Positions 18,241 through 27,373 are shown, numbered from the stretch's first letter. The stretch is DNA of 64,000 bases from Streptomyces sp. DG2A-72 (GCF_030499575.1 NZ_JASTLC010000001.1:5542001-5606000), one strand, 5' to 3'. Translations and numbers: made by a program. The notes: generated by a model from the letters alone, not told the origin.

Positions 18241-18911
18241 CGAGCGGCACCATCCGCGTACTCATCGCCGACGACCAGCAGATGGTCCGGCAGGGCTTCA
18301 CCGTGCTGCTCAACACCCAGCCCGACATCGATGTGATCGGCCAGGCGGTGGACGGCATGGACGCGGTCGCCAAGGTCGCCGAACTCGCACCGGACGTCGT
18401 CCTCATGGACATCCGCATGCCCGAACTCAGCGGGATCGAGGCCACCCGCCGCATCGTCGGCGTGACCCCGCACATCAAGGTGCTCGTGCTCACCACCTTC
18501 GACCTGGACGAGTATGTGTACGAGGCACTGCGTGCCGGCGCGTCCGGGTTCCTGCTGAAGGACGCCTCCGCCGACAAGCTCGCCGAGGCGGTCCGGGTGG
18601 TGGCGGCCGGTGACGCGCTGCTCGCGCCCGGTATCACCCGGCGGCTGATCGCCGAGTTCTCCCGTCTCGGCGACAAGCCGCGCGCCCCGCTCAAGACCCG
18701 CGTCGGCGACCTGACCGAGCGGGAGACGGAAGTGCTGGCGCTGATCGCGCAGGGCCTGTCGAACGCGGAGATCGCCGAGCGCCTGGTCGTCGCCGAGCAG
18801 ACCGTGAAGACCCACGTGGGCCGCATCCTGGTGAAGCTGGGCCTGCGCGACCGCACGCAGGCGGCCGTGTTCGCGTACGAGTCGGGGCTGGTGAGGCCCG
18901 CGGGGTACTGA
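18237..18911 (+). CDS. Response regulator, NarL/FixJ family (system 1)
   Basis: 224 residues. The N-terminal receiver has the acidic pocket near IADDQQMV, phospho-acceptor Asp in VVLMDIRMPE (about residue 58), and the conserved Lys in GFLLKDAS. The C-terminal LuxR-type helix-turn-helix is LTERETEVLALIAQGLSNAEIAERLVVAEQTVKTHVGRIL. The ATG overlaps the kinase stop as ATGA. It is highly similar to the second regulator 2 kb downstream, so the two systems are paralogues with possible cross-talk. Confidence 0.95.
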   Translation: MTSGTIRVLIADDQQMVRQGFTVLLNTQPDIDVIGQAVDGMDAVAKVAELAPDVVLMDIRMPELSGIEATRRIVGVTPHIKVLVLTTFDLDEYVYEALRAGASGFLLKDASADKLAEAVRVVAAGDALLAPGITRRLIAEFSRLGDKPRAPLKTRVGDLTERETEVLALIAQGLSNAEIAERLVVAEQTVKTHVGRILVKLGLRDRTQAAVFAYESGLVRPAGY

Positions 18912-18950
18912 CCGGCGTCCGTGAGCCGTTCCCACACCCGGAGCTGGGAT

Positions 18951-18968
18951 TACCCGTAATACCTGAGA
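18951..18968. promoter_or_regulatory. 18-mer TACCCGTAATACCTGAGA, copy 2 (putative operator)
   Basis: Identical to 14326-14343. It lies between the first response regulator and the second kinase, 67 bases before the latter's GTG, and is the most AT-rich part of that gap. Confidence 0.55.
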
Positions 18969-19034
18969 CGGACCCCGAAGGACCCCTCTCACTGGTGACG
19001 ACCGCGACCCCCACCGACCTCTACCGTCTTATAC

Positions 19035-20372
19035 GTGACCGAGACGACCCAGACGCCGACGCCGCCGGGCGGCGAGTTCGATGCGTACAAGCCCCGCAGC
19101 CCGGAGTTCCGACTGGCCGCGGACGCCCTGCGCGGGCTGCGGCAAGACCTCTTCCACGACGCGTTCGCCTACCGGCCGCTGCCCCGCAGGAGCGAGGGCG
19201 GCCCGATCGTCCGGCGACTGACCGGCCGTATCCGGGAGTACGCGGCCTGGCTGCCGCACACCCTGATCACCGGGGCCGGGCTGATAGCGCTGCTCGTCGG
19301 CACGGCCGACAGCAACCCGCTCGTCGGCCTGTGCGTGCTGGCCCCGGTCCTGCTGACCATGGCCCGGCCGGTCGGTGCGTTCTGGCTGTCCCTGGCCATG
19401 GCCCCGGTCACCGCCGTGCTCGGCCAGAACGGGGACGGCTGGCCGTGGCAGCCCGGCACCTTCATCTGCCATGTGGTGGTGCTGTACGTCGTCGCGTTGC
19501 GCACCCGGCCGCGCACGGCCGCCTGGATGTGGGTGCTGACCGCGCTGTACGGGCTGATGGCGGAGAGCGTCGGCAGCGGGGGATACGGAAGCGGCTCGGA
19601 CCTCATACCGATGCTGTTCTTCACCGCCCTGCTCCTGCTGGGCGTCACCGTCTGGCACATCCGCCGTGAGGCCCGCCAGGAGGTGACCGCCCAGCAGACG
19701 GTGACCGCGCACGAGCGCTCCAAGCGCACACTGCTGGAGGAGCGCACGACGATCGCTCGCGAACTGCACGACGTGGTCGCCCACCACATGTCGGTCGTCG
19801 CCATCCAGGCGGAGGCCGCCCCCTACCGGGTGGAGAACCCGCCGCCGGAGCTGGAGCGCGCCTTCGCCACCATCAGGGAGAACGCGGTGGCGGCCCTCAC
19901 CGAACTCCGCCGCGTCCTGGGCGTCGTCCGGGCGGAGGACTACGAAGCCCCGGACGCCCCGCAGCCCACCCTCGGCGACCTCGACGCACTGCTGGCGAAC
20001 GTGCGGGACACGGGCCTGAGCGTGGAGAAGACGGTGACCGGCGCGGTGCGCGAACTCCCGCAGGGCGTCGAGCTGTCGGCGTACCGGATAGTCCAGGAGG
20101 CACTGAGCAACACACTCAGACACGCGCCCGGCGCGAGCGCCCGTGTCGAGATCGGCTACGTCCTCGGCGGCCTGGGCCTGCGCATAGTCAACGGCCCGCC
20201 ACCGGCCCCCGCCCTCGTCAAGCCCTCACCCGGCGCCGGCCACGGCATCACCGGCATGCGGGAGCGCGTCTCCATGCTGAACGGCGAGATGACGGCGGCC
20301 CGCACGGACGACGGCGGCTATGAGGTGGCGGTGTTCCTGCCGGTCACCGCGGTGATCGAAGGTGACGCATGA
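19035..20372 (+). CDS. Sensor histidine kinase, NarL/DesK-type (system 2)
   Basis: 445 residues from GTG 19035. A ~65-residue soluble N-terminus precedes four to five membrane helices (TLITGAGLIALLVGTADSNPLVGLCVLAPVLLTM and following). A linker of charged helix, the HisKA_3 motif ARELHDVVAHHMSVVAIQAEAAPYRV, and an HATPase domain with EALSNTLRHAPGA and GAGHGITGMRERVSMLNG follow. The cytoplasmic half is very close to the upstream kinase while the membrane half differs, so the sensed cue may have diverged. It is coupled to its regulator by ATGA. Confidence 0.93.
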   Translation: MTETTQTPTPPGGEFDAYKPRSPEFRLAADALRGLRQDLFHDAFAYRPLPRRSEGGPIVRRLTGRIREYAAWLPHTLITGAGLIALLVGTADSNPLVGLCVLAPVLLTMARPVGAFWLSLAMAPVTAVLGQNGDGWPWQPGTFICHVVVLYVVALRTRPRTAAWMWVLTALYGLMAESVGSGGYGSGSDLIPMLFFTALLLLGVTVWHIRREARQEVTAQQTVTAHERSKRTLLEERTTIARELHDVVAHHMSVVAIQAEAAPYRVENPPPELERAFATIRENAVAALTELRRVLGVVRAEDYEAPDAPQPTLGDLDALLANVRDTGLSVEKTVTGAVRELPQGVELSAYRIVQEALSNTLRHAPGASARVEIGYVLGGLGLRIVNGPPPAPALVKPSPGAGHGITGMRERVSMLNGEMTAARTDDGGYEVAVFLPVTAVIEGDA

Positions 20373-21034
20373 CCATCCGCGTGCTGATCGCGGACGACCA
20401 GATGATGGTCCGCGAGGGCTTCTCGGTCCTGCTGAACGCGATGCCGGACATCGAGGTCGTCGGCGAGGCAGTCAACGGCCGGGAGGCGGTGGACCGCGTC
20501 CGCGAACTCTCCCCGGACGTCGTGCTGATGGACATCCGCATGCCCGAGCTGAACGGCATCGAGGCCACCCGGGAGATCGTCGCGGCGGACGACGCGGCGA
20601 AGGTGCTGGTGCTGACGACCTTCGACCTGGACGAATACGTCTACCAGGCGCTGCGGGCAGGAGCCTCCGGCTTCCTCCTCAAGGACGCCTCGGCCCGCCA
20701 ACTCGCCGACGGCGTACGGGTGGTGGCGTCCGGCGAGGCCCTCCTCGCCCCCTCCGTCACCAAGCGCCTGATCACCGAGTTCTCCAAACTGTCCGAGGCC
20801 CCGCGCGCCATGTCCACCGCCCACGCGGCGTACGGCGAACTGACCGAACGGGAGACGGAGGTCCTGGTCCTGATCGCGCAGGGCCTGTCGAACGCGGAGA
20901 TCGCCGAGCGCCTGGTGGTGGCGGAGTCGACCATCAAGACCCACGTCAGCCGGATCCTGGTGAAGCTCGGCCTCAGGGACCGCACGCAGGCGGCGGTGTT
21001 CGCGTACGAGGCGCGGCTGGTGACGCCGGGCTAG
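20369..21034 (+). CDS. Response regulator, NarL/FixJ family (system 2)
   Basis: 221 residues. Receiver Asp is in VVLMDIRMPELNGIEATREIV and the switch Lys in GFLLKDASARQLADG. The LuxR-type DNA-binding domain LTERETEVLVLIAQGLSNAEIAERLVVAESTIKTHVSRIL differs from the upstream paralogue at few positions, so both may recognise the same or overlapping operators. A copy of the streptomycete hairpin element follows the stop codon. Confidence 0.95.
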   Translation: MTIRVLIADDQMMVREGFSVLLNAMPDIEVVGEAVNGREAVDRVRELSPDVVLMDIRMPELNGIEATREIVAADDAAKVLVLTTFDLDEYVYQALRAGASGFLLKDASARQLADGVRVVASGEALLAPSVTKRLITEFSKLSEAPRAMSTAHAAYGELTERETEVLVLIAQGLSNAEIAERLVVAESTIKTHVSRILVKLGLRDRTQAAVFAYEARLVTPG

Positions 21035-21067
21035 GCGGACCTGGCGAAGTCGGCTGCGGTTCGGCAG

Positions 21068-21083
21068 CGCCCCGAGGGGCGCG
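21068..21083. repeat. Intergenic hairpin element, fourth copy; probable terminator
   Basis: GCGCCCC-ga-GGGGCGC followed by GGGGAACTGCGCGATCAGCC, the same element as the three copies near 10.0-10.4 kb. It lies 34 bases after the second response regulator, between convergent genes. Confidence 0.6.
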
Positions 21084-21200
21084 GGGAACTGCGCGATCAG
21101 CCACGACGATGCCGCAGACGATCGACGCCCCATCCCCGGCACTTCCAGCGGAGCGCTGACGCACTCCGCCGGGTCGCCGGTCACACAGCGCCGGGGGGCG

Positions 21201-22274
21201 TCAGGCCGCGTACTGATACGCCGGGTAGGTCAGGTATCCCGAGTCACCACCCTGGTAGTAGGTGGCCTCGTCGACGGGTGCGATCGGGAGTCCGGTGCGC
21301 AGTCGTTCGACCAGGTCGGGGTTGGCGATGAAAGCGCGACCGAAGCTGATGAGTTCGGCTCCCAGCCCGAGCCAGCGGTCGGCCTCGGCGCGGCCGGTCT
21401 GCTTCGGCCCCATCGGAAGCACCGGATTCATGATGAGGGTGCCGGGCCACGCGCGGCGCAGACCGATCAGTACCTCCTCATCGGTGGTGGCCTCGAGATG
21501 GATGTAGGCCAGCTCCAGGCGGGCCAGCTCGGGCAGCAACTCGGCGTAGAGATCGGCGACATCGGTCTCCTCAACTCCCCAGAAGGTCCCGCCCGGGGAG
21601 AGGCGGATGCCGGTCCTGGCCGCGCCGACGGCCTCGACGGTCGCCGATACCGCCTCGACGGCGAACCGGATCCGGTTGGCCGTCGAGCCTCCGTAGCGGT
21701 CCGTGCGCAGGTTGGCGTTGGTGGAGAGGAACTGCGAGATCAGGTAGCCGTTGGCGCCGTGGAGCTCGACGCCGTCGAAGCCGGCGTCGATGGCGCGGCG
21801 AGCGGCCTGGGCGTACGACTGGGCGTGCTCGGGCACCTCGGCGGTCGTCAAGGCACGCGGCATCGGTGCGGGCTGGGGCCCGGTCGGGGTGAACACGTCG
21901 CCGACGGCGGGGACGGCCGAGGGCCCGACGGGCTGCATCCCGGTGGTGTCGGGATGGGAGACCCGTCCGCCGTGCATGATCTGGGCGAAGAGCCGTCCGC
22001 CGTTGGCGTGCACGGCGGCTGTCACTTGGCGCCACGCGGTGACCTGTTCATCGGTGTGCAGTCCCGGGGTGCCCGGATTGGACTGTCCGATCAGGCTCGG
22101 CTGCACGCCCTCGGTCACGATCAGCCCGGCCGTCGCACGCTGGGCGTAGTAGGACGCCATCGAGGGCGTCGCCAGACCGCCGGCGGCGGCGCGGACCCGC
22201 GTCATCGGGGCCATCACCACCCGGTTGGGCAACGTCAGGTCACCGAGCTGATGGCTGTCGAAAAGGGTCGTCAC
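21201..22274 (-). CDS. Old Yellow Enzyme-type alkene reductase
   Basis: A 357-residue FMN-dependent NAD(P)H:flavin oxidoreductase that reduces activated alkenes such as enones and nitro-compounds. Family marks are PNRVVMAPMTRVRA, the IVTEGVQPS strand, FAQIMHGGRVSHPD, the substrate-binding pair in GVELHGANGYLISQFL, NLRTDRYGGS and the C-terminal FGRAFIANPDLVERL. The start is GTG 22274 with GGAG upstream on the minus strand. It is divergent from a MerR regulator across a 117-base promoter region with a perfect palindrome, so control by electrophile or redox stress is likely. Confidence 0.93.
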   Translation of the reverse strand: MTTLFDSHQLGDLTLPNRVVMAPMTRVRAAAGGLATPSMASYYAQRATAGLIVTEGVQPSLIGQSNPGTPGLHTDEQVTAWRQVTAAVHANGGRLFAQIMHGGRVSHPDTTGMQPVGPSAVPAVGDVFTPTGPQPAPMPRALTTAEVPEHAQSYAQAARRAIDAGFDGVELHGANGYLISQFLSTNANLRTDRYGGSTANRIRFAVEAVSATVEAVGAARTGIRLSPGGTFWGVEETDVADLYAELLPELARLELAYIHLEATTDEEVLIGLRRAWPGTLIMNPVLPMGPKQTGRAEADRWLGLGAELISFGRAFIANPDLVERLRTGLPIAPVDEATYYQGGDSGYLTYPAYQYAA

Positions 22275-22334
22275 GTCAGGACTCCATCGTGATCTGCAGT
22301 ACCCGGGTCTCGGGTACGACAGTTACGCTAAAAC

Positions 22335-22350
22335 CTCACATCCATGTGAG
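22335..22350. promoter_or_regulatory. MerR-type operator palindrome CTCACATCCATGTGAG
   Basis: A perfect 7-bp inverted repeat with a 2-base centre. On the minus strand it lies between TTGCCT (-35-like, complement of 22351-22356) and TAGCGT (-10-like, complement of 22325-22330), with a 20-base spacer. MerR-family activators act on promoters with spacers of 19-20 instead of 17. Confidence 0.65.
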
Positions 22351-22391
22351 AGGCAAAGGTCTGTGTCGCAGGTCACAGCCGGGAGGACGGC

Positions 22392-22769
22392 ATGCGCATC
22401 GGGGAGCTCGCGTCACGGACCGGAGTCAGCGTCCGGTCCCTGCGGTACTACGAAGAACAGGGACTGCTCACCAGCGTCCGCAGCCCCAGCGGGCAGCGGC
22501 ACTATGCGGAGGATGGGGTCGAGCGGGTCATGTTCATCCAGCGGTTGTACGCCGCGGGCCTGTCCAGCCGCACCATCGCCGAACTGCTGCCGTGCCGCGA
22601 TGCGCCCAGCGAGGAGAATTCCGACGCCGCACTGGAGCGGATGGAGCAGGAGCGCGACCGGCTCTCCGAACACATCGCGGACCTCATCCGCACCCGGGAC
22701 GCACTGGACGGTGTGATGGCCACGGCCCGAGCGTATCGAGAGAGCCTGCGGGCACCATTGGCCGGCTGA
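22392..22769 (+). CDS. MerR family transcriptional regulator
   Basis: 125 residues. The N-terminal winged helix MRIGELASRTGVSVRSLRYYEEQGLL and RSPSGQRHYAEDGVERVMFIQRLYAAGLSSRTIAELLP is classical MerR, followed by a dimerisation coiled coil (ALERMEQERDRLSEHIADLIRTRDALDGVM). There is no clear metal-binding cysteine pair at the C-terminus; the single Cys in LLPCRDAPS could be redox sensitive. It is divergent from the Old Yellow Enzyme gene with a palindrome between them, so it probably regulates that gene and itself. Confidence 0.92.
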   Translation: MRIGELASRTGVSVRSLRYYEEQGLLTSVRSPSGQRHYAEDGVERVMFIQRLYAAGLSSRTIAELLPCRDAPSEENSDAALERMEQERDRLSEHIADLIRTRDALDGVMATARAYRESLRAPLAG

Positions 22770-22820
22770 TCACGTTCAGCCGGGCCGGACGGGGGCGAGC
22801 GGGGGACGTACGGTGAGGGC

Positions 22821-23255
22821 ATGGAGCAGCGCATCACATTGATCACGCTGGGTGTTTCCGATCTCGCACGGGCCAGGGCCTTCTACGAGGCGCTGGGCTG
22901 GCGGGGGCAGGAGGTCGAGGAGACGGTCTTCTTCCAGGCGGGCGGTCTCGGCCTGGTCCTGTGGGGCCGGGACAAGCTGGCGCGGGACTGCGGGTTGGAG
23001 CCGGGGCCGCAGGCCGGGTTCGGCGGGATCGCACTGGCGCACAACGTCCGCGCCGACGCGGAGGTCGACGCGCTGCTCGGGGTGGTGGAGCGGTCCGGTG
23101 GGACGGTCACCAAGCCCGCGGCCGTGAACGCCATCGGGTTCTACTCCGGTGCCTTCGTCGATCCGGACGGCCACGCCTGGGAAGTCGCCTACAATCCCGC
23201 GTTTCCCCTGGCCGAGGACGGCTCGGTCACCCTCCCGGATTTCGGCGGTCAGTGA
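22821..23255 (+). CDS. VOC (glyoxalase/bleomycin-resistance fold) protein
   Basis: 144 residues with the paired beta-alpha-beta-beta-beta modules of the vicinal oxygen chelate superfamily: RITLITLGVSDLARARAFYEALGW at the N-terminus and GFYSGAFVDPDGHAWEVAYNPAFP at the C-terminus. Only one strong metal-ligand candidate (the Glu in WEVAYNP) is obvious, so metal binding is uncertain. It follows the MerR gene by about 50 bases on the same strand. Such proteins sequester or modify small hydrophobic compounds; the substrate cannot be assigned. Confidence 0.85.
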   Translation: MEQRITLITLGVSDLARARAFYEALGWRGQEVEETVFFQAGGLGLVLWGRDKLARDCGLEPGPQAGFGGIALAHNVRADAEVDALLGVVERSGGTVTKPAAVNAIGFYSGAFVDPDGHAWEVAYNPAFPLAEDGSVTLPDFGGQ

Positions 23256-23299
23256 GACACCCCTGGTCAGTGGGCGACCTGCCGGGCTAGCGTCCGTTC

Positions 23300-24517
23300 A
23301 TGGCAGTAGCTTCCGACCTCGCCTTCGACCCGTGGGACCCGGCGTTCCTCGCCGACCCGTACCCCGCCTACGCCGAGCTGCGTGCGCGGGGCCGGGTGAT
23401 CCGTTACGAGCCCACCGACCAGTGGCTGGTCCCGCATCACGCGGACGTCTCGGCGCTGCTGCGGGACCGGCGGCTGGGCCGCACGTACCAGCACCGCTTC
23501 ACGCACGAGGACTTCGGGCGGACGGCGCCGCCGCCGGAGCACGAGCCGTTCCATGTGCTGAACGACCACGGCATGCTGGACCTCGAACCCCCGGACCACA
23601 CCCGGATCCGGCGCCTGGTGTCGAAGGCGTTCACACCGCGCACGGTCGAGCAGCTCAAGCCGTATGTGGCCAGCCTCGCCGGGGAGCTGGTCGACGGGCT
23701 GGTGGAGCGCGGCGGCGGTGATCTGCTCGCGGATGTGGCCGAGCCGCTCCCCGTCGCCGTCATCGCCGAGATGCTGGGCATCCCGGAGTCGGACCGCGCC
23801 CCGCTGCGCCCCTGGTCGGCGGACATCTGCGGGATGTATGAGCTGAACCCGACCCAGGAGACGGCGGCGAAGGCGGTGCGGGCGTCGGTCGAGTTCACGG
23901 AGTATCTGCGCGAACTGATCGCGGCCCGCCGCAAGGAGCCCGGCGACGACCTCATCTCCGGCCTCATCGAGGCCCACGACGAGGGCGACCGGCTCACCGA
24001 ACAGGAGATGATCTCGACCGCCGTCCTCCTCCTGAACGCCGGCCACGAGGCGACGGTGAACGCCACGGTCAACGGCTGGTGGGCCCTGTTCCGCGACCCC
24101 GGCCGGCTGGCGGCCCTGCGAGCCGACCACTCCCTCGTCCCGACCGCCATCGAAGAACTGATGCGCTACGACACCCCGCTCCAGCTCTTCGAACGCTGGG
24201 TCCTGGACGAGATCGAGATCGACGGCACGACGATCCCCAGGGGCGCGGAGATCGCCATGCTCTTCGGCTCCGCCAACCACGACCCCGAGGTCTTCTCCGC
24301 CCCCGACCGCCTCGACCTCACCCGCAAGGACAACCCCCACATCTCCTTCAGCGCAGGCATCCACTACTGCATCGGCGCGCCCTTGGCCCGCATCGAGCTG
24401 GCGGCATCGATGACGGCCCTGCTGGAGAAGGCGCCGACGCTGAGCCTGGCGGCGGAGCCGGAGAGGAAGCCGAACTTCGTGATCCGAGGGCTCGAGGGGC
24501 TCAGCGTCGAGATCTGA
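23300..24517 (+). CDS. Cytochrome P450
   Basis: 405 residues, full length for a soluble bacterial P450. The I-helix oxygen-activation motif is LLLNAGHEATVNATVNGW (about residues 238-255), with AGHEA replacing the more usual AGxET. The K-helix ExxR is in IEELMRYDTPLQ, and the haem loop is ISFSAGIHYCIGAPLARIE with the thiolate Cys at residue 357. No ferredoxin or biosynthetic genes adjoin it, so substrate and redox partner are unknown. It lies 44 bases after the VOC gene on the same strand. The 3' end converges with the ABC transporter operon. Confidence 0.95.
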   Translation: MAVASDLAFDPWDPAFLADPYPAYAELRARGRVIRYEPTDQWLVPHHADVSALLRDRRLGRTYQHRFTHEDFGRTAPPPEHEPFHVLNDHGMLDLEPPDHTRIRRLVSKAFTPRTVEQLKPYVASLAGELVDGLVERGGGDLLADVAEPLPVAVIAEMLGIPESDRAPLRPWSADICGMYELNPTQETAAKAVRASVEFTEYLRELIAARRKEPGDDLISGLIEAHDEGDRLTEQEMISTAVLLLNAGHEATVNATVNGWWALFRDPGRLAALRADHSLVPTAIEELMRYDTPLQLFERWVLDEIEIDGTTIPRGAEIAMLFGSANHDPEVFSAPDRLDLTRKDNPHISFSAGIHYCIGAPLARIELAASMTALLEKAPTLSLAAEPERKPNFVIRGLEGLSVEI

Positions 24518-24710
24518 CGCGTGTCACCAAGGCCCAGGTGCCCAGGGCGGCGGCGGTGCCGCCGAGGACCATCGGGGCAGCTCGGCGCAGAGCACGCTCC
24601 AGTCCGGGGCCTGTTCGAAGCGCCAGAGCCGCCCCCGGACGTCGATGGACCACACTGCGAGTCCCCCAACCGCGCCGACGGCCGCCGGGGGTTCCGTGGG
24701 CTGCGTCGGG

Positions 24711-26369
24711 CTACTTCGTCTCCAGGTCCCGCCGGCTGAAGCCCGTCAGCCCCAGCCACACCAGCCCCGCGGCGACGAGGGTCAGGAGCAGCATCGGGGT
24801 CCAGGACATGTCCGCGGCGGGCAGCTGGGGGACGTGACCGAAGGGCGAGAGGTTGTTCATCCAGTCCGGGAACTGGAGGATCTGACCGAGGTAGCCGACG
24901 ACGAAGGCGTACACCGGGACGATCCAGGCCGCCGCGCTCGCCCGCGGGAACCAGCCGAAGAACACCACCGCGACGCCCACGGTCACCCACAGGGCGGGGG
25001 CGTAGGCCAGGGCCGCGCCGACCAGCTTCAGGAACAGTCCGCCGTCGCCGGTCGAGGCCGCTCCCGAGATGCCGAAGCCGAGCCCGGCAAGGAGCAGGAC
25101 GAGCGTGCCGCCGCCCATGGCCACGGCCAGGTGGCTGCCGACCCAGCGGCCGCGTGAGAGGCCGGTGGACAACAGGGGCTCCGCGCGGCCCGCCGTCTCC
25201 TCCGAGCGTGGCCGCAGCGCGGCCATCACCACGTACACCGCTGCCACCACCGTGATGACCACCATGACCATCGAGGCGAACGACTCGGCGATGCTGGAGC
25301 CGCCGATGCGGTCCAGGGCGTCCTGGATCTGGTCGATGTCCTTCAGCATGTCGTCGGCGTCGCCGAGGATCGAGCCGTACATCGCGCCCATCAGGAACAG
25401 GCCCGCGCCGAAGCCGATCAGCATGCCGCGGTGCAGCCGCAGGGCGAAGCCGAGCGGCGTGCCTAGCGCCTCGGAGGCGACCGGGCTGCCCAGCTTCTCC
25501 GGGCGCAGCCCTGCGCCCACGTCCCGCCGGGTGGAGAGCACGAAGCCCGTCGCCGTACACGCCGCCGCGACCGCGAGGCACAGCAGCAGCGGCCACCAGC
25601 GGTTGTCGACGTAGACGTACGTGCGCTGCACCCAGCCGATCGGGGACAGCCAGGACAGGGCGCCGCTGGAGCCGCTGTCGCCGGCGGCGCGCAGTACGTA
25701 CGCGGCGCCGATGACCGCGAGGGCCATGCCGCTCGCGGCGCGGGTGTGCGCGGTGACCTGCGCGGTGATCGCGGCGACGGCGGCGAAGACGATGCCGACG
25801 GCCGCGTGGTCGAGGCCGTACAGCAGCGACCCGGCGGTGTCGATGCCTTCCAGACCCATGCCGGACAGCCCGAAGGTGAGCAGCAGGGCGAGGGCGAGGT
25901 TGGCGAGGACCGCGACCGACAGGGCGGCGGCGAGGTGGGCGTGGCGGCCCACGACCGTCGAGCGCACCAGTTCGGCGCGGCCGGTCTCCTCCTCGGCCCG
26001 GGTGTGCCGGGTGATGATCAGTACGCTCATCAGGCCGACGAGGACGGCCATGAAGCCGAGCGTCTGGTGGCCCAGCATCGAGCCGAAGTTGTAGTTGTCG
26101 AGGTAGTGGCGCGGGCCCGACATGGCGAGGCCGGCCGGGCTGTCCATGGTCTCGACGACGTTCGCCCGGTCCTTGGGGTCGGCGTACAGGGTCTTGTAGT
26201 TGCTCGCCGTCGAGAGCGTGCCGAGGAACAGCGCCAGGATCCACACCGGGAGCCGGATCCGGTCCCGGCGCAGGGCGAAGCGGATCAGTGTGCGGGTGCC
26301 GGCCAGGGCGTTGCCGCCGGTGACGGCTGCGGCGGACGCCGGGGCCTTCGTGGTGGTGGCGGTGGTCAT
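24711..26369 (-). CDS. ABC exporter permease (two six-helix halves)
   Basis: 552 residues from ATG 26369, which overlaps the upstream ATPase stop by 4 bases. About twelve hydrophobic helices fall in two repeats. Each begins with a cytoplasmic segment ([22 protein letters not shown] and [23 protein letters not shown]) and carries an EETGRAE motif, once as [25 protein letters not shown] and once as [26 protein letters not shown]. This internally duplicated architecture is typical of streptomycete ABC-2-like permeases associated with drug export. It works with the ATPase at 26366-27304 and is probably under the divergent MarR/GbsR regulator. Confidence 0.88.
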   Translation of the reverse strand: MTTATTTKAPASAAAVTGGNALAGTRTLIRFALRRDRIRLPVWILALFLGTLSTASNYKTLYADPKDRANVVETMDSPAGLAMSGPRHYLDNYNFGSMLGHQTLGFMAVLVGLMSVLIITRHTRAEEETGRAELVRSTVVGRHAHLAAALSVAVLANLALALLLTFGLSGMGLEGIDTAGSLLYGLDHAAVGIVFAAVAAITAQVTAHTRAASGMALAVIGAAYVLRAAGDSGSSGALSWLSPIGWVQRTYVYVDNRWWPLLLCLAVAAACTATGFVLSTRRDVGAGLRPEKLGSPVASEALGTPLGFALRLHRGMLIGFGAGLFLMGAMYGSILGDADDMLKDIDQIQDALDRIGGSSIAESFASMVMVVITVVAAVYVVMAALRPRSEETAGRAEPLLSTGLSRGRWVGSHLAVAMGGGTLVLLLAGLGFGISGAASTGDGGLFLKLVGAALAYAPALWVTVGVAVVFFGWFPRASAAAWIVPVYAFVVGYLGQILQFPDWMNNLSPFGHVPQLPAADMSWTPMLLLTLVAAGLVWLGLTGFSRRDLETK

Positions 26370-27304
26370 CGCGCAGCTCCGTTGCCGTTGCCGGCGTGGC
26401 CGTTGGCGGCCAGCTCGTCGCCGTAGTGGCGGAGCATGAGCTCCTCCAGGGTCGGTGGGTGGCTGACCAGGCTGCGGATGCCGAACTCGGTGAGCTTGCG
26501 GACGGCGCCGTCGACCTGGGCGCCGTCGACGGCGAAGCGGACGCGGCCCGCGCCCTCGTCGAGGGTCTGCAGGTCGTGGATGCCGGGCAGCGCCTCCAGG
26601 CCCACGGCCGGGCGTTCGGTCTCCGCCTCGATCGTCGTACGCGTCAGATGCCGCATCTCGGTGAGCGTGCCGGACTGCACGATCTGCCCGAGCCGGATGA
26701 TGCTCACCCGGTCGGCGAGCTTCTCCACCTGGGCCAGGATGTGGCTGGAGAGCAGCACGGTCTTGCCCGCGGCCTTGGCCTCGGCGATGACGTCCTGGAA
26801 GACGACCTCCATCAGCGGGTCCAGGCCGGCGGTCGGCTCGTCGAGCAGGAGCAGTTCGGCGTCGGAGGCGAGCGCGGCGACGATGGCGACCTTCTGCCGG
26901 TTGCCCTTGGAGTACGCCCGGCCCTTCTTGGTCGGGTCCAGGTCGAAACGCTCGATGAGGTCGGTCCGGCGCTGCTTGTTGATGCCCCCGCGCAGCCGCG
27001 CGAGCAGGTCGATGGCCTCGCCGCCGGTGAGATTGGGCCACAGTTCCACGTCGCCGGGGACGTAGGCGAGACGGCGGTGCAGCACGACCGCGTCCGCCCA
27101 CGGATCGTGGCCGAGCACCTGCGCGGCGCCTGAATCCGCCCGCAGCAGGCCCAGCAGGACCCGGATGGTGGTGGACTTCCCGGCGCCGTTGGGCCCGAGG
27201 AAGCCGTGGACCTCACCGGTCTCGACGTCGAGGTCGAGACCGTCCAGAGCGTGTGTCCGCCCGAACGACTTGTGCAGTCCGGAGACGGTGATGGCCTTGG
27301 TCAT
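26366..27304 (-). CDS. ABC transporter ATP-binding protein
   Basis: 312 residues. Walker A is [10 protein letters not shown] (about residues 37-46), the signature is [16 protein letters not shown] (a variant of LSGGQ), Walker B is [14 protein letters not shown] and the switch His is in [15 protein letters not shown]. The C-terminal ~80 residues form the small domain found in DrrA/CcmA-like exporter ATPases. It is the first gene of the operon; ATG 27304 lies 7 bases after a TACTTT -10-like hexamer, so the message may be leaderless. Confidence 0.93.
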   Translation of the reverse strand: MTKAITVSGLHKSFGRTHALDGLDLDVETGEVHGFLGPNGAGKSTTIRVLLGLLRADSGAAQVLGHDPWADAVVLHRRLAYVPGDVELWPNLTGGEAIDLLARLRGGINKQRRTDLIERFDLDPTKKGRAYSKGNRQKVAIVAALASDAELLLLDEPTAGLDPLMEVVFQDVIAEAKAAGKTVLLSSHILAQVEKLADRVSIIRLGQIVQSGTLTEMRHLTRTTIEAETERPAVGLEALPGIHDLQTLDEGAGRVRFAVDGAQVDGAVRKLTEFGIRSLVSHPPTLEELMLRHYGDELAANGHAGNGNGAAR

Positions 27305-27323
27305 GTTTCAGAAAGTACGCTGT

Positions 27324-27341
27324 CTTCACAAATTTGTGAAG
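27324..27341. promoter_or_regulatory. Perfect 18-bp palindrome CTTCACAAATTTGTGAAG (operator)
   Basis: It is centred in the 69-base gap between the divergent ABC operon and the regulator gene. On the minus strand its inner TTCACA can serve as -35, 17 bases from TACTTT (-10). Regulator binding would therefore block the ABC promoter directly. The palindrome is strikingly AT-rich for this genome. Confidence 0.8.
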
Positions 27342-27373
27342 TTAAGGAAGCGTTAAAAGCGCCCCCCGATAGG

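Noticed and set aside
23300..24517. P450 plus VOC plus Old Yellow Enzyme as a biosynthetic cluster
   Set aside because: No scaffold-building enzyme and separate promoters and regulators; more like detoxification genes.
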